Assembly: GCA_944390125.1 (NCBI GenBank) | Contig: CALXOX010000002.1 | Location: 62,001 to 126,000 of the forward strand | Reading direction: 5' to 3' | Source of the DNA: an uncultured Alphaproteobacteria bacterium | GTDB taxonomy: Bacteria > Pseudomonadota > Alphaproteobacteria > Rs-D84 | Length of the DNA stretch: 64,000 nt | Shown: piece after piece, positions 52,797 through 60,971 of the stretch | Position numbering within the stretch: position 1 is the stretch's first letter | How the letters are laid out: each line of letters opens with the position of its first letter | Position numbers and translations under genes: made by a program | Notes under the pieces: generated by a model | What the model was told of the DNA's origin: nothing | Seen by the model: only the letters and a program-made list of their open reading frames with translations | Databases searched by the model: none

Positions 52797-53888
52797 ATGA
52801 GAAAAGTCGGCTTTCTTGCGGCATTGACGGGGTTTTTATTTGGTGCATCTGGTGTTGCCAGTGCGACTGTTTATCCTGTTTACAGCGGATATCAGGGCAC
52901 AAACGCCGCCGGTCAGGTGGTTTTATTACCGAATACCAGTGGTGCATTGATTCCGACAACTAACCCAAATGCTGCCAGCACAACACGTATAACGGGGGCT
53001 TTGCCTCAGGTTGGTTCAAATGTGACGCAGTCTTATACAACGGCTGCGGGGCGGCAATATTATCAACCGTCTGATTTTGACCGCTTGGCGGACAGTGGCT
53101 TATATGTTGGACTTGGGGTTGGCTATTCTGCAAGTGTTAGTGGCGCAATGCTGTCTGACTATATGAACGAAGAATATGGTCCTTTTGTTCCTGGTGCCTT
53201 CCAAGATGCTAATTTTGATACAGATACGGTAATTCCTTTGCAGTTATCTGTTGGCGCATCAATCAACAATGATTTGCGCATAGATTTCGGATATTTGCGT
53301 TATAGTGGCATTGCTTATCCAAGTATGGTGAAGTCTTCTGACGGTATTGGTGGTTATGTTGATGCAGTAGTTGATGGTGGTGCGATTACATCGAACGTTA
53401 CGATGTTGAATTTGTACTATAATATTGATTCTTATACCGGTTATTTGGCAGGTGGAATGTTGCGCCCATATGTTGGTGTAGGCGTTGGTCTTGCATTGAA
53501 TACTATTGCTGATTATGTGGTTTACGATGATACGTTTTATTCGGAAATGGAACCAGGTGCAGCAGGTCCGGGTGATTTAACTGGTATTTCTGATGTTTAT
53601 GCTTACCATAACGGTGGTACGGTCGAACAGTTGGCGTTTATGTTTGAAGGTGGTTTGACCACAGAAATGGATGGTGGCATAAAGATAGATTTCTTTGTCA
53701 GATACATGAATTTGGGCGAAGTAAAGACGTCTGGAAGTATTATTGTTTCTCAAACAGAATGGTTCGGTGACGGTGCGGGTCAAGAATATCCTGGAGCATA
53801 TGATAGTGTTTTGCACTACACCAATTGGTATGAAAGTGGTCGTTTGGGAACCATTGATTTAGGTATCAGATTGAGATTACAGTTCTGA
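52797..53888 (+). CDS. Predicted outer-membrane barrel protein, 363 aa
   Basis: A signal peptide ending in VASA is followed by a Ser/Thr/Asn-rich linker of about residues 25-90. The barrel domain follows (GLYVGLGVGYSASVSGAM, LSVGASINNDLRIDFGYLRY) and ends in LGIRLRLQF. The pattern is like that of OMP_b-brl or Msp4-type surface antigens of Alphaproteobacteria. The ribosome-binding site is AATGGAAAGG. A TATAAT at 52766-52771 may be its -10. It is followed by a glycine-zipper protein gene after 59 bases. Confidence 0.75.
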   Translation: MRKVGFLAALTGFLFGASGVASATVYPVYSGYQGTNAAGQVVLLPNTSGALIPTTNPNAASTTRITGALPQVGSNVTQSYTTAAGRQYYQPSDFDRLADSGLYVGLGVGYSASVSGAMLSDYMNEEYGPFVPGAFQDANFDTDTVIPLQLSVGASINNDLRIDFGYLRYSGIAYPSMVKSSDGIGGYVDAVVDGGAITSNVTMLNLYYNIDSYTGYLAGGMLRPYVGVGVGLALNTIADYVVYDDTFYSEMEPGAAGPGDLTGISDVYAYHNGGTVEQLAFMFEGGLTTEMDGGIKIDFFVRYMNLGEVKTSGSIIVSQTEWFGDGAGQEYPGAYDSVLHYTNWYESGRLGTIDLGIRLRLQF

Positions 53889-53947
53889 TATATTTAATTT
53901 ACGGGGGATTTTGCGCAGTACATGGCGCATAAGCGGGGTGAATGTCA

Positions 53948-55657
53948 ATGAAAGCAAATCGTGCAATTATTCACTATTCTTTGTTTGCGGCGTTGATAAG
54001 TGTGACGTCGCTGAATGCAGATGCCGCTATGCGTGTTGGTAACCAATCTCGCAGTTATGCCGAGGCGTATCAGCAGGTAAACGCTTTACGTAATTCTGCA
54101 GCCACAACAACGGCACAAAATATTATTACAACTCCTTCCACAGATACGGAAAATAACTTACCAGTTCGTGTGGCAGATGAAAGCTTGGCAAAAGAAATTG
54201 CCAATGGTTCTAATGATACATCTGTTGCATATAATCAGTTGGAACAGTGTTCCATGATTTATCCTAATGGTGAATTTGCATGGGATGGCCCAACGTTGGG
54301 TAATGGTGCAGGTGGTTCGGATACATGTGTTGCGGTTGTAGAATTGCGTGGTTATCAGGCGGGGCTTGATGGCTCTGATGTTGTTTTGGCTCGTGCGACA
54401 TTGGCTGCGGGTGATTCCGTGAAATGTAATATAGAGTCTTTCCCAGAAGCAACAATGAATGTTAGTGCTGTTGAAAACTTTACATTTCCTGCAGATGCAG
54501 CCCCGACAATGGATGATGTTGTCAAGCAGATGAATCAAGAGCAAAAACAAAATGCTGGTTTGAAGATTGCTGCTGGTGTTTTGATTGGCGGTATTGGTGG
54601 AAATATGGCTGGCGCGAACGACCGCGGTAATGACAGTTTGCTTGGCACAGATAAAGGCAAGGTTCAAGGTACGGTTATAGGTGCTTTGTCTGGTGGTGCT
54701 GTTATGGCCGGAAACGCGTATGCAGGGAAAGTTGCAGGGGATGTGATTTTATCAACTGGCGTAAACGCGGCGGCTGGTGGTTTGATTGGAAATATGTCTG
54801 GTACTGGTAATTCCGTTTTGCGCATAGAAGATTGTACAATTCCGGATGTTAGTGGTGGTGAAGGCAGAAAGACAACGTGCTTATGGGGTGCGTTGGTGAC
54901 ATCTACGCCATTGACTGACGAGGTTGCGTTTTACAATATAGATACAGATGAAACGTATGTATGTGATAAAAACGCCAGCAATTGTAAACGTGAAGATTTG
55001 GTTTCTATTAAATTAGAAGCTTATCCTAATACAGACATAGAAGAAGTGACAAGCGAGCAGTTTGAAAAGATTCTTTCTAATTCATCACAGCAGTATTATA
55101 TGTCGACCAATAATGGTGTGGTTAGCATTGTTTCTGCTAATAATGCTGGCGAAAATACAGATGCTAGCAGGGGTATTTTTGCAAAGATAGTAACTGCAGG
55201 ACGCGTTGATCGTCAAATACCTGCGTTGCTTGAAATGAGAGATAAATCTTTTGGAATGACTCAATCAGATTGGCGTGAATGGAAGCGTTCTAACAGTGGT
55301 GGTCAGACTATTTATGGGCGTTCAACCAGTGGTACAGCATATGCCTTGCCAGATACTACTGATGCAGATATTCAAAACTTCTATCCTATGATGGTAGACG
55401 CCGAGGACGGAAGTTTGATAGATTTAGGAAACAAAGCGCGTCTGAAAAGTACTTTGATAGGTGCGGGTGTTGGTGGTGCGCTTGGTGGTTTGGCGGGTTA
55501 CCAAGGTGCACAGTTGGATGTTCAAAACCGTTGGGTGACGGCCGTCCGTGAATATGAAGATTCTTTAAGCAAGGTATATTGTGCAACAGGTAACAGATAT
55601 TTAAGTTCATATAATGATACGGTTTTTATTCCGAAGATGACTGTGGTGTCCGAATAA
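53948..55657 (+). CDS. Exported protein with two glycine-zipper segments
   Basis: The 569-residue protein (from ATG 53948, 9 bases from GGGGTG) has a signal peptide ending in NADA-AM. Glycine-zipper segments occur at about residues 205-290 (AAGVLIGGIGGNMAG, then VIGALSGGAVMAG) and near residue 510 (LIGAGVGGALGGLAG). Such segments insert into membranes or oligomerise. Between them are Cys residues and Ser/Asn-rich soluble parts. No family is recognised. The operon with the preceding barrel suggests an envelope role. Confidence 0.7.
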   Translation: MKANRAIIHYSLFAALISVTSLNADAAMRVGNQSRSYAEAYQQVNALRNSAATTTAQNIITTPSTDTENNLPVRVADESLAKEIANGSNDTSVAYNQLEQCSMIYPNGEFAWDGPTLGNGAGGSDTCVAVVELRGYQAGLDGSDVVLARATLAAGDSVKCNIESFPEATMNVSAVENFTFPADAAPTMDDVVKQMNQEQKQNAGLKIAAGVLIGGIGGNMAGANDRGNDSLLGTDKGKVQGTVIGALSGGAVMAGNAYAGKVAGDVILSTGVNAAAGGLIGNMSGTGNSVLRIEDCTIPDVSGGEGRKTTCLWGALVTSTPLTDEVAFYNIDTDETYVCDKNASNCKREDLVSIKLEAYPNTDIEEVTSEQFEKILSNSSQQYYMSTNNGVVSIVSANNAGENTDASRGIFAKIVTAGRVDRQIPALLEMRDKSFGMTQSDWREWKRSNSGGQTIYGRSTSGTAYALPDTTDADIQNFYPMMVDAEDGSLIDLGNKARLKSTLIGAGVGGALGGLAGYQGAQLDVQNRWVTAVREYEDSLSKVYCATGNRYLSSYNDTVFIPKMTVVSE

Positions 55658-55680
55658 AAAACGCCCAAAAGGGCGTTTTT
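55656..55680. terminator. Bidirectional terminator
   Basis: The stem AAAAACGCCC/GGGCGTTTTT with an AAAA loop lies between convergent genes. Confidence 0.9.
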
Positions 55681-57050
55681 TATTTTTCATTTTTAATTAT
55701 TATTTCCATAATTTTGTGTGGTACATCAGAAACAGCGACGCGTTCTTGTGCCATAGAATCACGATAACGCAATGTCACTGTATTGTCTTCTAATGTTTGG
55801 TGGTCAACAGTGATGCAAACTGGTGTACCAATTTCATCATGGCGACGGTAATTCTTTCCGATATTACCAGAATTTTCTAGCTCAATGCGTCCTATATTCA
55901 ATTTACGTAAATCGTTTTCAATATTATTCGCAATTGTTACTAATTCTGGTACATTGCGTGCCAATGGAATAACAGCTGCTTTTACAGGTGCCAATGCAGG
56001 TTTCAGCTTTAATACCACGCGTGATTTACCGTCTGGTAATTCTTCTTCTGTGTATGCATCCAGCATAACTGCCAACATAGCACGGTTTACACCCATAGCA
56101 GTTTCAATTACAAAAGGAACAAAGCTTTCGCCTGTCTGTGGGTCGCTGTAAGCCAATTTTGTAGTACTGTCTTTATTTTCCATAACATTGGCCTGAATAT
56201 TGAATTCACTTTGACTCTTTGTATGAGAACCCAAATCAAAGTCTTGGCGGTTGTGAACGCCTTCAACTTCGTCAAAGCCATCTGGGAATTCATATTCAAT
56301 GTCACCCGCTGCTTTTGCATAGTGTGCCAACTTTTCATGTGGCGTGAAGCGTAATTTTTCGGCTGGTATTCCCAAAGTATCTACCCACCAAGCCATACGA
56401 ATTTGCTTCCACATTTCAAAGTACTTTTCATCATCTTTTGGATTGATGAAGTATTGCATTTCTGCCTGTTCGAATTCACGCATACGGAATACGAATCCAC
56501 GTGGAGAAATTTCATTACGGAACGCCTTACCAATCTGCGCAATACCAAAAGGTAATTTATGCGGGCAAGCGTCTAATACGTTTTTGAAGTTTACATACGT
56601 TGTAGTTGCCGTTTCAGGACGCAGATACGCATTGATAGCCCCATCTGCTGTTGCACCGATTGATAGCCCCATCATCAATTGATACGCACGTGGTTCTGTG
56701 ATTTCTGTACTGCCACAGTTATCGCATTTCGTAGGATCTTTCATTTTATCCTGACGCATACGTGCACCGCACTTTTTGCATTCTACCAATGGGTCAGAAA
56801 AACTGCCTTCATGACCAGAATATTTCCACATTAAACGGTTGCTGATAAGAGCAGCGTCTAAACCTTCAATATCATTACGAGAATATATCATTGCGTTCCA
56901 CCAAGCGTTCTTGATGTTTTTCATCAATTCAACACCATATGGACCATAGTCGTATGCACCGCCCAGACCACCATATATTTCAGAACCTGTGAAAATAAAA
57001 CCACGACGCTTACATAATGCGACAATATCATTTACTGTTTTTGCTGGCAT
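55680..57050 (-). CDS. glyQS: Glycyl-tRNA synthetase, single-chain alpha2 type
   Basis: The 456-residue enzyme is the homodimeric class found in Archaea, Eukarya and some bacteria, not the alpha2beta2 GlyQ/GlyS form typical of Proteobacteria. It starts with VNDIVALCKRRGFIF and GGLGGAYDYGPYG. A Cys4 knuckle (CKKCGARM, then CDNCG) follows. Motif 2 is in GKAFRNEISPRGFVFRMREF, and motif 3 lies near IETAMGVNRAMLAVM. The anticodon-binding domain is at the end. The start at 57050 lacks a strong ribosome-binding site. Confidence 0.94.
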   Translation of the reverse strand: MPAKTVNDIVALCKRRGFIFTGSEIYGGLGGAYDYGPYGVELMKNIKNAWWNAMIYSRNDIEGLDAALISNRLMWKYSGHEGSFSDPLVECKKCGARMRQDKMKDPTKCDNCGSTEITEPRAYQLMMGLSIGATADGAINAYLRPETATTTYVNFKNVLDACPHKLPFGIAQIGKAFRNEISPRGFVFRMREFEQAEMQYFINPKDDEKYFEMWKQIRMAWWVDTLGIPAEKLRFTPHEKLAHYAKAAGDIEYEFPDGFDEVEGVHNRQDFDLGSHTKSQSEFNIQANVMENKDSTTKLAYSDPQTGESFVPFVIETAMGVNRAMLAVMLDAYTEEELPDGKSRVVLKLKPALAPVKAAVIPLARNVPELVTIANNIENDLRKLNIGRIELENSGNIGKNYRRHDEIGTPVCITVDHQTLEDNTVTLRYRDSMAQERVAVSDVPHKIMEIIIKNEK

Positions 57051-57120
57051 TTTTCTACCCCTAATTTTTACCGAGTAATTGTTATACAGAAAATGTGTTT
57101 TTGCAACTGTTATTGCAAAG

Positions 57121-57150
57121 AAAAAACGAGGGCTTTGCCCCCGTTTTTAT
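57121..57150 (-). terminator. Terminator after the ferredoxin gene
   Basis: A short GGGC/GCCC stem with a TTT loop and partly matched flanks is followed on the minus strand by a T tract (CGTTTTTTC). Confidence 0.65.
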
Positions 57151-57164
57151 TCTACTAATTTTAT

Positions 57165-57347
57165 TTAGTGTGCATCTGGGGCAATTGCCGCTACAGGGCA
57201 TACCGCTGCACATGTACCACACGACATACATTTTGCCGGGTCAATAACACACTTACCGTCAGCACCTGTTGAAATTGCCATAACAGGACATGCGCCCATA
57301 CATGTATGACAACCAATGCATTTAGAAGGGTCTATTTTATAAGCCAT
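57165..57347 (-). CDS. Ferredoxin, 2[4Fe-4S] type
   Basis: The 60-residue protein has two CxxCxxCxxxCP motifs: CIGCHTCMGACP at the start and CMSCGTCAAVCP near the end. It is the small low-potential electron carrier typical of anaerobes. It may supply electrons to radical SAM activation (for example of NrdG) or to fermentation enzymes, but that link is inferred. The ribosome-binding site is AACGGAGAAA. It is 21 bases after the BI-1 family gene, so the two are likely cotranscribed. Confidence 0.95.
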   Translation of the reverse strand: MAYKIDPSKCIGCHTCMGACPVMAISTGADGKCVIDPAKCMSCGTCAAVCPVAAIAPDAH

Positions 57348-57368
57348 TTTTTTCTCCGTTTTTGTTTA

Positions 57369-58109
57369 TTAGTCTCTGTTTAGCAAACTCAACAGATATT
57401 GGAACATTGCGATAAAGGATATATATAGATGCAAAGCACCTAATACAGCCAATTGGTTTTTTTGATTACCGTCACTTAGCACTGCATACGCACGTTTCAA
57501 TGTTTGCATATCATATGCTGTGAACAAAGCAAATACCAATACACCGACCAAGCAGACGATTGTACCAAACGTTCCGCCAACGATTGCCGGCCATATGAAA
57601 GAAGCCAAACCAACCAGAACTAAACCAATCATTCCGATGAATAAGAATATACCCAAGAATGACAGGTCTTTGACTGTTTTGTATCCGAACAAGGCCATGC
57701 ATGCAAACATAACTGCAGCGATTACAAATGCCGACAGAATTGTATATGGATTACTTGTTACTGCAACCAACAGCAAAGGTGTTAAAACAATTCCTGTAAG
57801 AACCGCATAAAGCATCAATAGTAAAATACCTGTGGAGGGCTTAAAGCTAAACGCGCGAACTTGTGTCCAAATTGACAAAGCCAATCCGCCAAATAACAAT
57901 ATATAATAAAAAGCGGATAAGCCAGTTGCCGTGAATAGCAAAGACCATAAAGGCGTGGCCATTGTTATGAACGATGCCAACGCTGTGACACCAACTGCCG
58001 CAAACATCAGCGCGAAAATTCTTTTCAGGTAAAGTTCTAAACCACCGGACTTAGCACCTGCAGGTGCGTTTGGCGATTTAGTTTTTAAAGCAATATTTTT
58101 TACTGCCAT
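57369..58109 (-). CDS. Bax inhibitor-1/YccA family membrane protein
   Basis: The 246-residue protein has seven predicted helices. It has the family blocks LYLKRIFALMFAAVGVTALA, VLTGIVLTPLLL and, near the end, FALFTAYDMQTLKRAY, which contains the Asp proposed as pH sensor of the calcium leak. Homologues of this type (YbhL/BsYetJ) conduct Ca2+ or are linked to membrane stress. The ribosome-binding site is AAGGAGAA. It precedes the ferredoxin gene. Confidence 0.93.
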   Translation of the reverse strand: MAVKNIALKTKSPNAPAGAKSGGLELYLKRIFALMFAAVGVTALASFITMATPLWSLLFTATGLSAFYYILLFGGLALSIWTQVRAFSFKPSTGILLLMLYAVLTGIVLTPLLLVAVTSNPYTILSAFVIAAVMFACMALFGYKTVKDLSFLGIFLFIGMIGLVLVGLASFIWPAIVGGTFGTIVCLVGVLVFALFTAYDMQTLKRAYAVLSDGNQKNQLAVLGALHLYISFIAMFQYLLSLLNRD

Positions 58110-58135
58110 TTTTTTCTCCTTGTTAGTTATGCTAA

Positions 58136-58164
58136 TATATAATACAATCCCTAGCGCAATTCAA
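58136..58164 (-). promoter_or_regulatory. Promoter of the BI-1/ferredoxin genes
   Basis: On the minus strand TTGAAT (58164-58159), 17 bases, then TATATA (58141-58136), 26 bases upstream of the start codon. It abuts the divergent lgt start. Confidence 0.55.
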
Positions 58165-58189
58165 GTCATATCATTTTGTGGGGGTTATG

Positions 58190-59017
58190 ATGGCAATAAC
58201 TATAAATCCTATTTCTCCGGTAGCGTTTTCTATATTTGGGTTGGATATACGGTGGTATGCGCTGGCATACGTGGCCGCGTTTGTAATAGGTTATTTTTTA
58301 CTGCGTCATTTTACCCGCCAATCGGATAGTCAAATAAGACTTGATAAAAAGCAACTAGACGATTTGCTGACGGCAATTATCCTTGGTGTTATTATTGGTG
58401 GCAGATTAGGGTATGTGTTGTTTTATAACTTGCCTTTCTTTTTGGCGCATCCATTGGAAATATTTGCAGTATGGCATGGCGGAATGAGTTTTCATGGTGG
58501 CTTGATAGGCGTTATTGCGGCGACATTTTTATTTGCAAGGAATCAGAAAAAAGCTGGTGCATTCAGTGATAGCACTTATAACAGTGCGTTTAAATTGTTG
58601 GATATGCTTGCAGTAATTGCGCCTATTGGATTGTTTTTTGGGCGAATTGCTAATTTTATAAATATGGAGGTCATGGGTCGTGTGACGGATGTTCCTTGGG
58701 CAGTGGTTTTTGCGGGACACTCAGAATTGCCGCGTCATCCAAGTCCTTTGTACGAGGCGTCTTTAGAAGGTATAGCATTATTCATAATAATGTACAGCCT
58801 GTACAAGTTCACAAATCTTCGTAAATATCCTGGCGCATTGGGTGGAATATTGGGAATGCTGTATGCACTGTTTAGAATATTCTGCGAGCAGTTTAGAGCG
58901 CCCGACATACAGATTGGATTTTTGACCAGTTGGGGGTTGACAATGGGTCAACTTCTTTCTGGTTTAATGTTTTTAGCAGGGATGATGATATTTGGTATTG
59001 CAATTAGAAAAAAATAA
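58190..59017 (+). CDS. lgt: Prolipoprotein diacylglyceryl transferase
   Basis: Lgt transfers diacylglycerol to the lipobox Cys of prolipoproteins, the step before LspA (825-1361). The 275-residue protein has the characteristic HGGMSFHGGLIG segment, GRIANFINMEVMGRVT with the conserved Arg and Asn, and RHPSPLYEA near residue 185. Two ATGs (58187 and 58190) follow GGGGG, and the second has the better spacing. Seven helices are predicted. Confidence 0.95.
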   Translation: MAITINPISPVAFSIFGLDIRWYALAYVAAFVIGYFLLRHFTRQSDSQIRLDKKQLDDLLTAIILGVIIGGRLGYVLFYNLPFFLAHPLEIFAVWHGGMSFHGGLIGVIAATFLFARNQKKAGAFSDSTYNSAFKLLDMLAVIAPIGLFFGRIANFINMEVMGRVTDVPWAVVFAGHSELPRHPSPLYEASLEGIALFIIMYSLYKFTNLRKYPGALGGILGMLYALFRIFCEQFRAPDIQIGFLTSWGLTMGQLLSGLMFLAGMMIFGIAIRKK

Positions 59018-59046
59018 TATAGAATAGGCGGTACCAGAAAAGTTTC

Positions 59047-59136
59047 GGATGGGTGGCAGAGCGGTCGAATGCGACGGTCTTGAAAACCGCTGTGGGGGCA
59101 ACTCCACCGGGGGTTCGAATCCCTCCCCATCCGCCA
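59047..59136 (+). tRNA. tRNA-Ser (anticodon UGA)
   Basis: The 90-base tRNA has acceptor GGATGGG/CCCATCC, the anticodon loop CTTGAAA, a long variable arm (TGTGGGGGCAACTCCACC) as class II tRNAs require, and an encoded CCA. Confidence 0.96.
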
Positions 59137-59144
59137 GAAAAATA

Positions 59145-59176
59145 AAAAACGCCCCGTAGAGGGCGTTTGTTTTTTA
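59145..59176. terminator. Terminator after tRNA-Ser
   Basis: The stem ACGCCC/GGGCGT is followed by TTTGTTTTTT on the plus strand and AAAACGCC.../TTTTTT on the minus strand, so it works in both directions. Confidence 0.75.
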
Positions 59177-59181
59177 TTGTT

Positions 59182-59298
59182 TTAACGAGTTTTATTTCGG
59201 TAATCCATCATTATTCTGTATTCGCACCCATGCCATGTCGCCATGCATTCTCCAGTCATATAATTACGGTGGCGACAATCAATAAGACTACTACACAT
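59182..59298 (-). CDS. Possible small Cys-rich ORF, 38 aa (uncertain)
   Basis: On the minus strand after the HNH nuclease stop, a 38-codon frame begins MCSSLIDCRHRN and has four cysteines spaced C-x5-C-x9-C-x6-C. It ends at a stop just before a terminator. Sixteen more codons upstream are in frame without a start codon (ending HYDSYKIPHG...). No Shine-Dalgarno is seen before the ATG at 59298, though GGAGA precedes an internal ATG. It may be a remnant of a longer gene rather than a real small protein. Confidence 0.3.
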   Translation of the reverse strand: MCSSLIDCRHRNYMTGECMATWHGCEYRIMMDYRNKTR

Positions 59299-59347
59299 AT
59301 AGGTTTTAATACCGTGTGGAATTTTATAACTGTCATAATGTTGTACC

Positions 59348-60529
59348 CTATTTTGTTTTTTGATTTAAGAAATTTGTCAATCTGTTGAACTTTGACATTG
59401 TATATGAACGTAATGGCGTTTGGTCTTGCCGAAGTACGGTATTTATTGCATATGGATACGGTACAACATAACCCTGTACATCGGTCGTAATAGTTCTGAA
59501 ATTTTCTGTACGCAGTTTGTCGTTATCGTCAAAGTACAGACGCATTGAATGTGCAAATGGTAATAATTTTTTAGGGTCTTGCGCAATTCTTAAACTGTAA
59601 TCAATTGGCATTGCTGCCATTTTATCTGAAATTATGCTTTCTAAAGCCTTTTTCTGAGATTTTTTTGCAATTGCGTTTTTTATTCGTCTTGAAAACTCTG
59701 CCTTATCCAAGCACGGTTCTACACCATATTGTTGTGCGTATATCAAAATATCTTTTGGACGATATATATCTAGTTCTGGCTCGGTACGGTCTATCTTCTG
59801 CAATGTCTGAGCATAGTTATCATAAACGTTGATGCCTTGTGACAAATTATCTGACAGTAATACATAATATTGAAATGTATTAAATAAATCTATATAGCAC
59901 CACAGAGTGCTTTCTTGGCTAAACAGAATCATATTGTGATACAAATTAAAGTCTGTTTCTAACTCGATATAGTAATCTACCGGATTTAAAGGACAGAAAG
60001 GTATCATTGGATATGTAAAAGATATTTTTTGAATGTCATTAGCTGTCTTTTCAATATTTAAGCCGTGTTTTAGAGTGTCTAAATCTATGCCTTTATCCAG
60101 AGCGTAATTAAATGCAATTTTTGCCATACCTGTGTGGAAGATTTCATTATCAAGTTTAAAATCATATGCCACAATTTGTAATGGTAATTTAGATATATCT
60201 GTTTTTAATTCACGACTTAAATCTGGGCATCCTACAACTTTCCCGTTTTTGATAAACGCATTGTATATTTTATTATTGTATAAAACTTTACCAGTACAAG
60301 ACGGCATTGATTTTGGGTTGTTTGTTTTAGAAAAGTTATCTATCTTGCCAATAATTGGATTAAATATTTTTGTAAATGGGGCATCAATACAACGACTGAT
60401 ATAGTTATTACATTCTGGACAACAAATGTCTTCTGACTCATACAGACCACCCAGCGCGTTTTGTATCACGTGCTCGCTGCTGCGTGTTGTAATTTCTTTT
60501 CCGCAATAAACACAATTTTGCCTAGACAT
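59348..60529 (-). CDS. HNH endonuclease-type protein, 393 aa
   Basis: The N-terminus has the HNH_5-like core CVYCGKEITTRSSEHVIQNA with LGG after it, then CPECNNY. These give a zinc knuckle, the EHVI catalytic-type His and the paired CxxC/CxxCNN sites. The remaining roughly 330 residues are not recognised and may recognise a target or partner. Such genes are often found in variable, defence-like loci. It follows a broken HNH gene by 58 bases in the same direction. The start ATG at 60529 has no clear ribosome-binding site. Confidence 0.75.
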   Translation of the reverse strand: MSRQNCVYCGKEITTRSSEHVIQNALGGLYESEDICCPECNNYISRCIDAPFTKIFNPIIGKIDNFSKTNNPKSMPSCTGKVLYNNKIYNAFIKNGKVVGCPDLSRELKTDISKLPLQIVAYDFKLDNEIFHTGMAKIAFNYALDKGIDLDTLKHGLNIEKTANDIQKISFTYPMIPFCPLNPVDYYIELETDFNLYHNMILFSQESTLWCYIDLFNTFQYYVLLSDNLSQGINVYDNYAQTLQKIDRTEPELDIYRPKDILIYAQQYGVEPCLDKAEFSRRIKNAIAKKSQKKALESIISDKMAAMPIDYSLRIAQDPKKLLPFAHSMRLYFDDNDKLRTENFRTITTDVQGYVVPYPYAINTVLRQDQTPLRSYTMSKFNRLTNFLNQKTK

Positions 60530-60587
60530 AACGTGATTAGTTTAGTGCAAAAAGACATTTTGTCAATTATAGAAAGGAACTTTTTTA

Positions 60588-60911
60588 TTATCTCATGTGT
60601 TTTAAAGCTTTTTCTAGAATCAATCTATCTTTATACTTTATATGCCAGTGTTCCAAAGCATGTTGATATAAATTTTTTTTCACTTTTTCAAAATCTTCTG
60701 GCATCAAGTCATTTTTTATTGAGTTACATATCTTATGTGCCGGTAGCAGGTTAGAGGCATCATCTGAACCGCCGTGACTTTTAGGAATATGGTGATCAAG
60801 AGAAATTTGTTGGTTTGGCAGTATTGGCTGTCCACATATGCTGCAGCATAAGGGTTATATAGCGAATTCAATTTTAAGTCTGATTGTGATTCTATGAACT
60901 TCTTTATTCAT
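60588..60911 (-). pseudogene. HNH endonuclease gene, disrupted
   Basis: In one frame the sequence encodes a full HNH module, CSICGQPI then ISLDHHIPKSHGGSDD, NLLPAHKICNS and a helical tail ending LKHMR. Read from the only ATG (60911), an in-frame TAA occurs after 18 codons (60857-60855), four codons before the CxxC. The other frame over the same stretch reads FIESQSDLKLNSLYNPYAA and would join neatly to CSICG, which suggests a frameshift near 60845. It lies directly upstream of the intact HNH gene. Confidence 0.65.
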
Positions 60912-60936
60912 ACATTACGCCTTATTATATTTTGGC

Positions 60937-60963
60937 AAAATGAAACCCCGCCAAGCAGCGGGG
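60937..60963 (-). terminator. Terminator of the outer-membrane protein gene
   Basis: On the minus strand CCCCGC/GCGGGG with a 6-base loop is followed by TTTCATTTT. Confidence 0.7.
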
Positions 60964-60971
60964 TGTTTTTA

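Noticed and set aside
58948-59130. Minus-strand frame over tRNA-Ser
   Set aside because: Antisense of the tRNA, with the same MGRDSNPRW-type artefact.
59167-59388. Plus-strand 73-residue hydrophobic frame after tRNA-Ser
   Set aside because: It starts inside a terminator, has no ribosome-binding site and overlaps the HNH gene end on the other strand.
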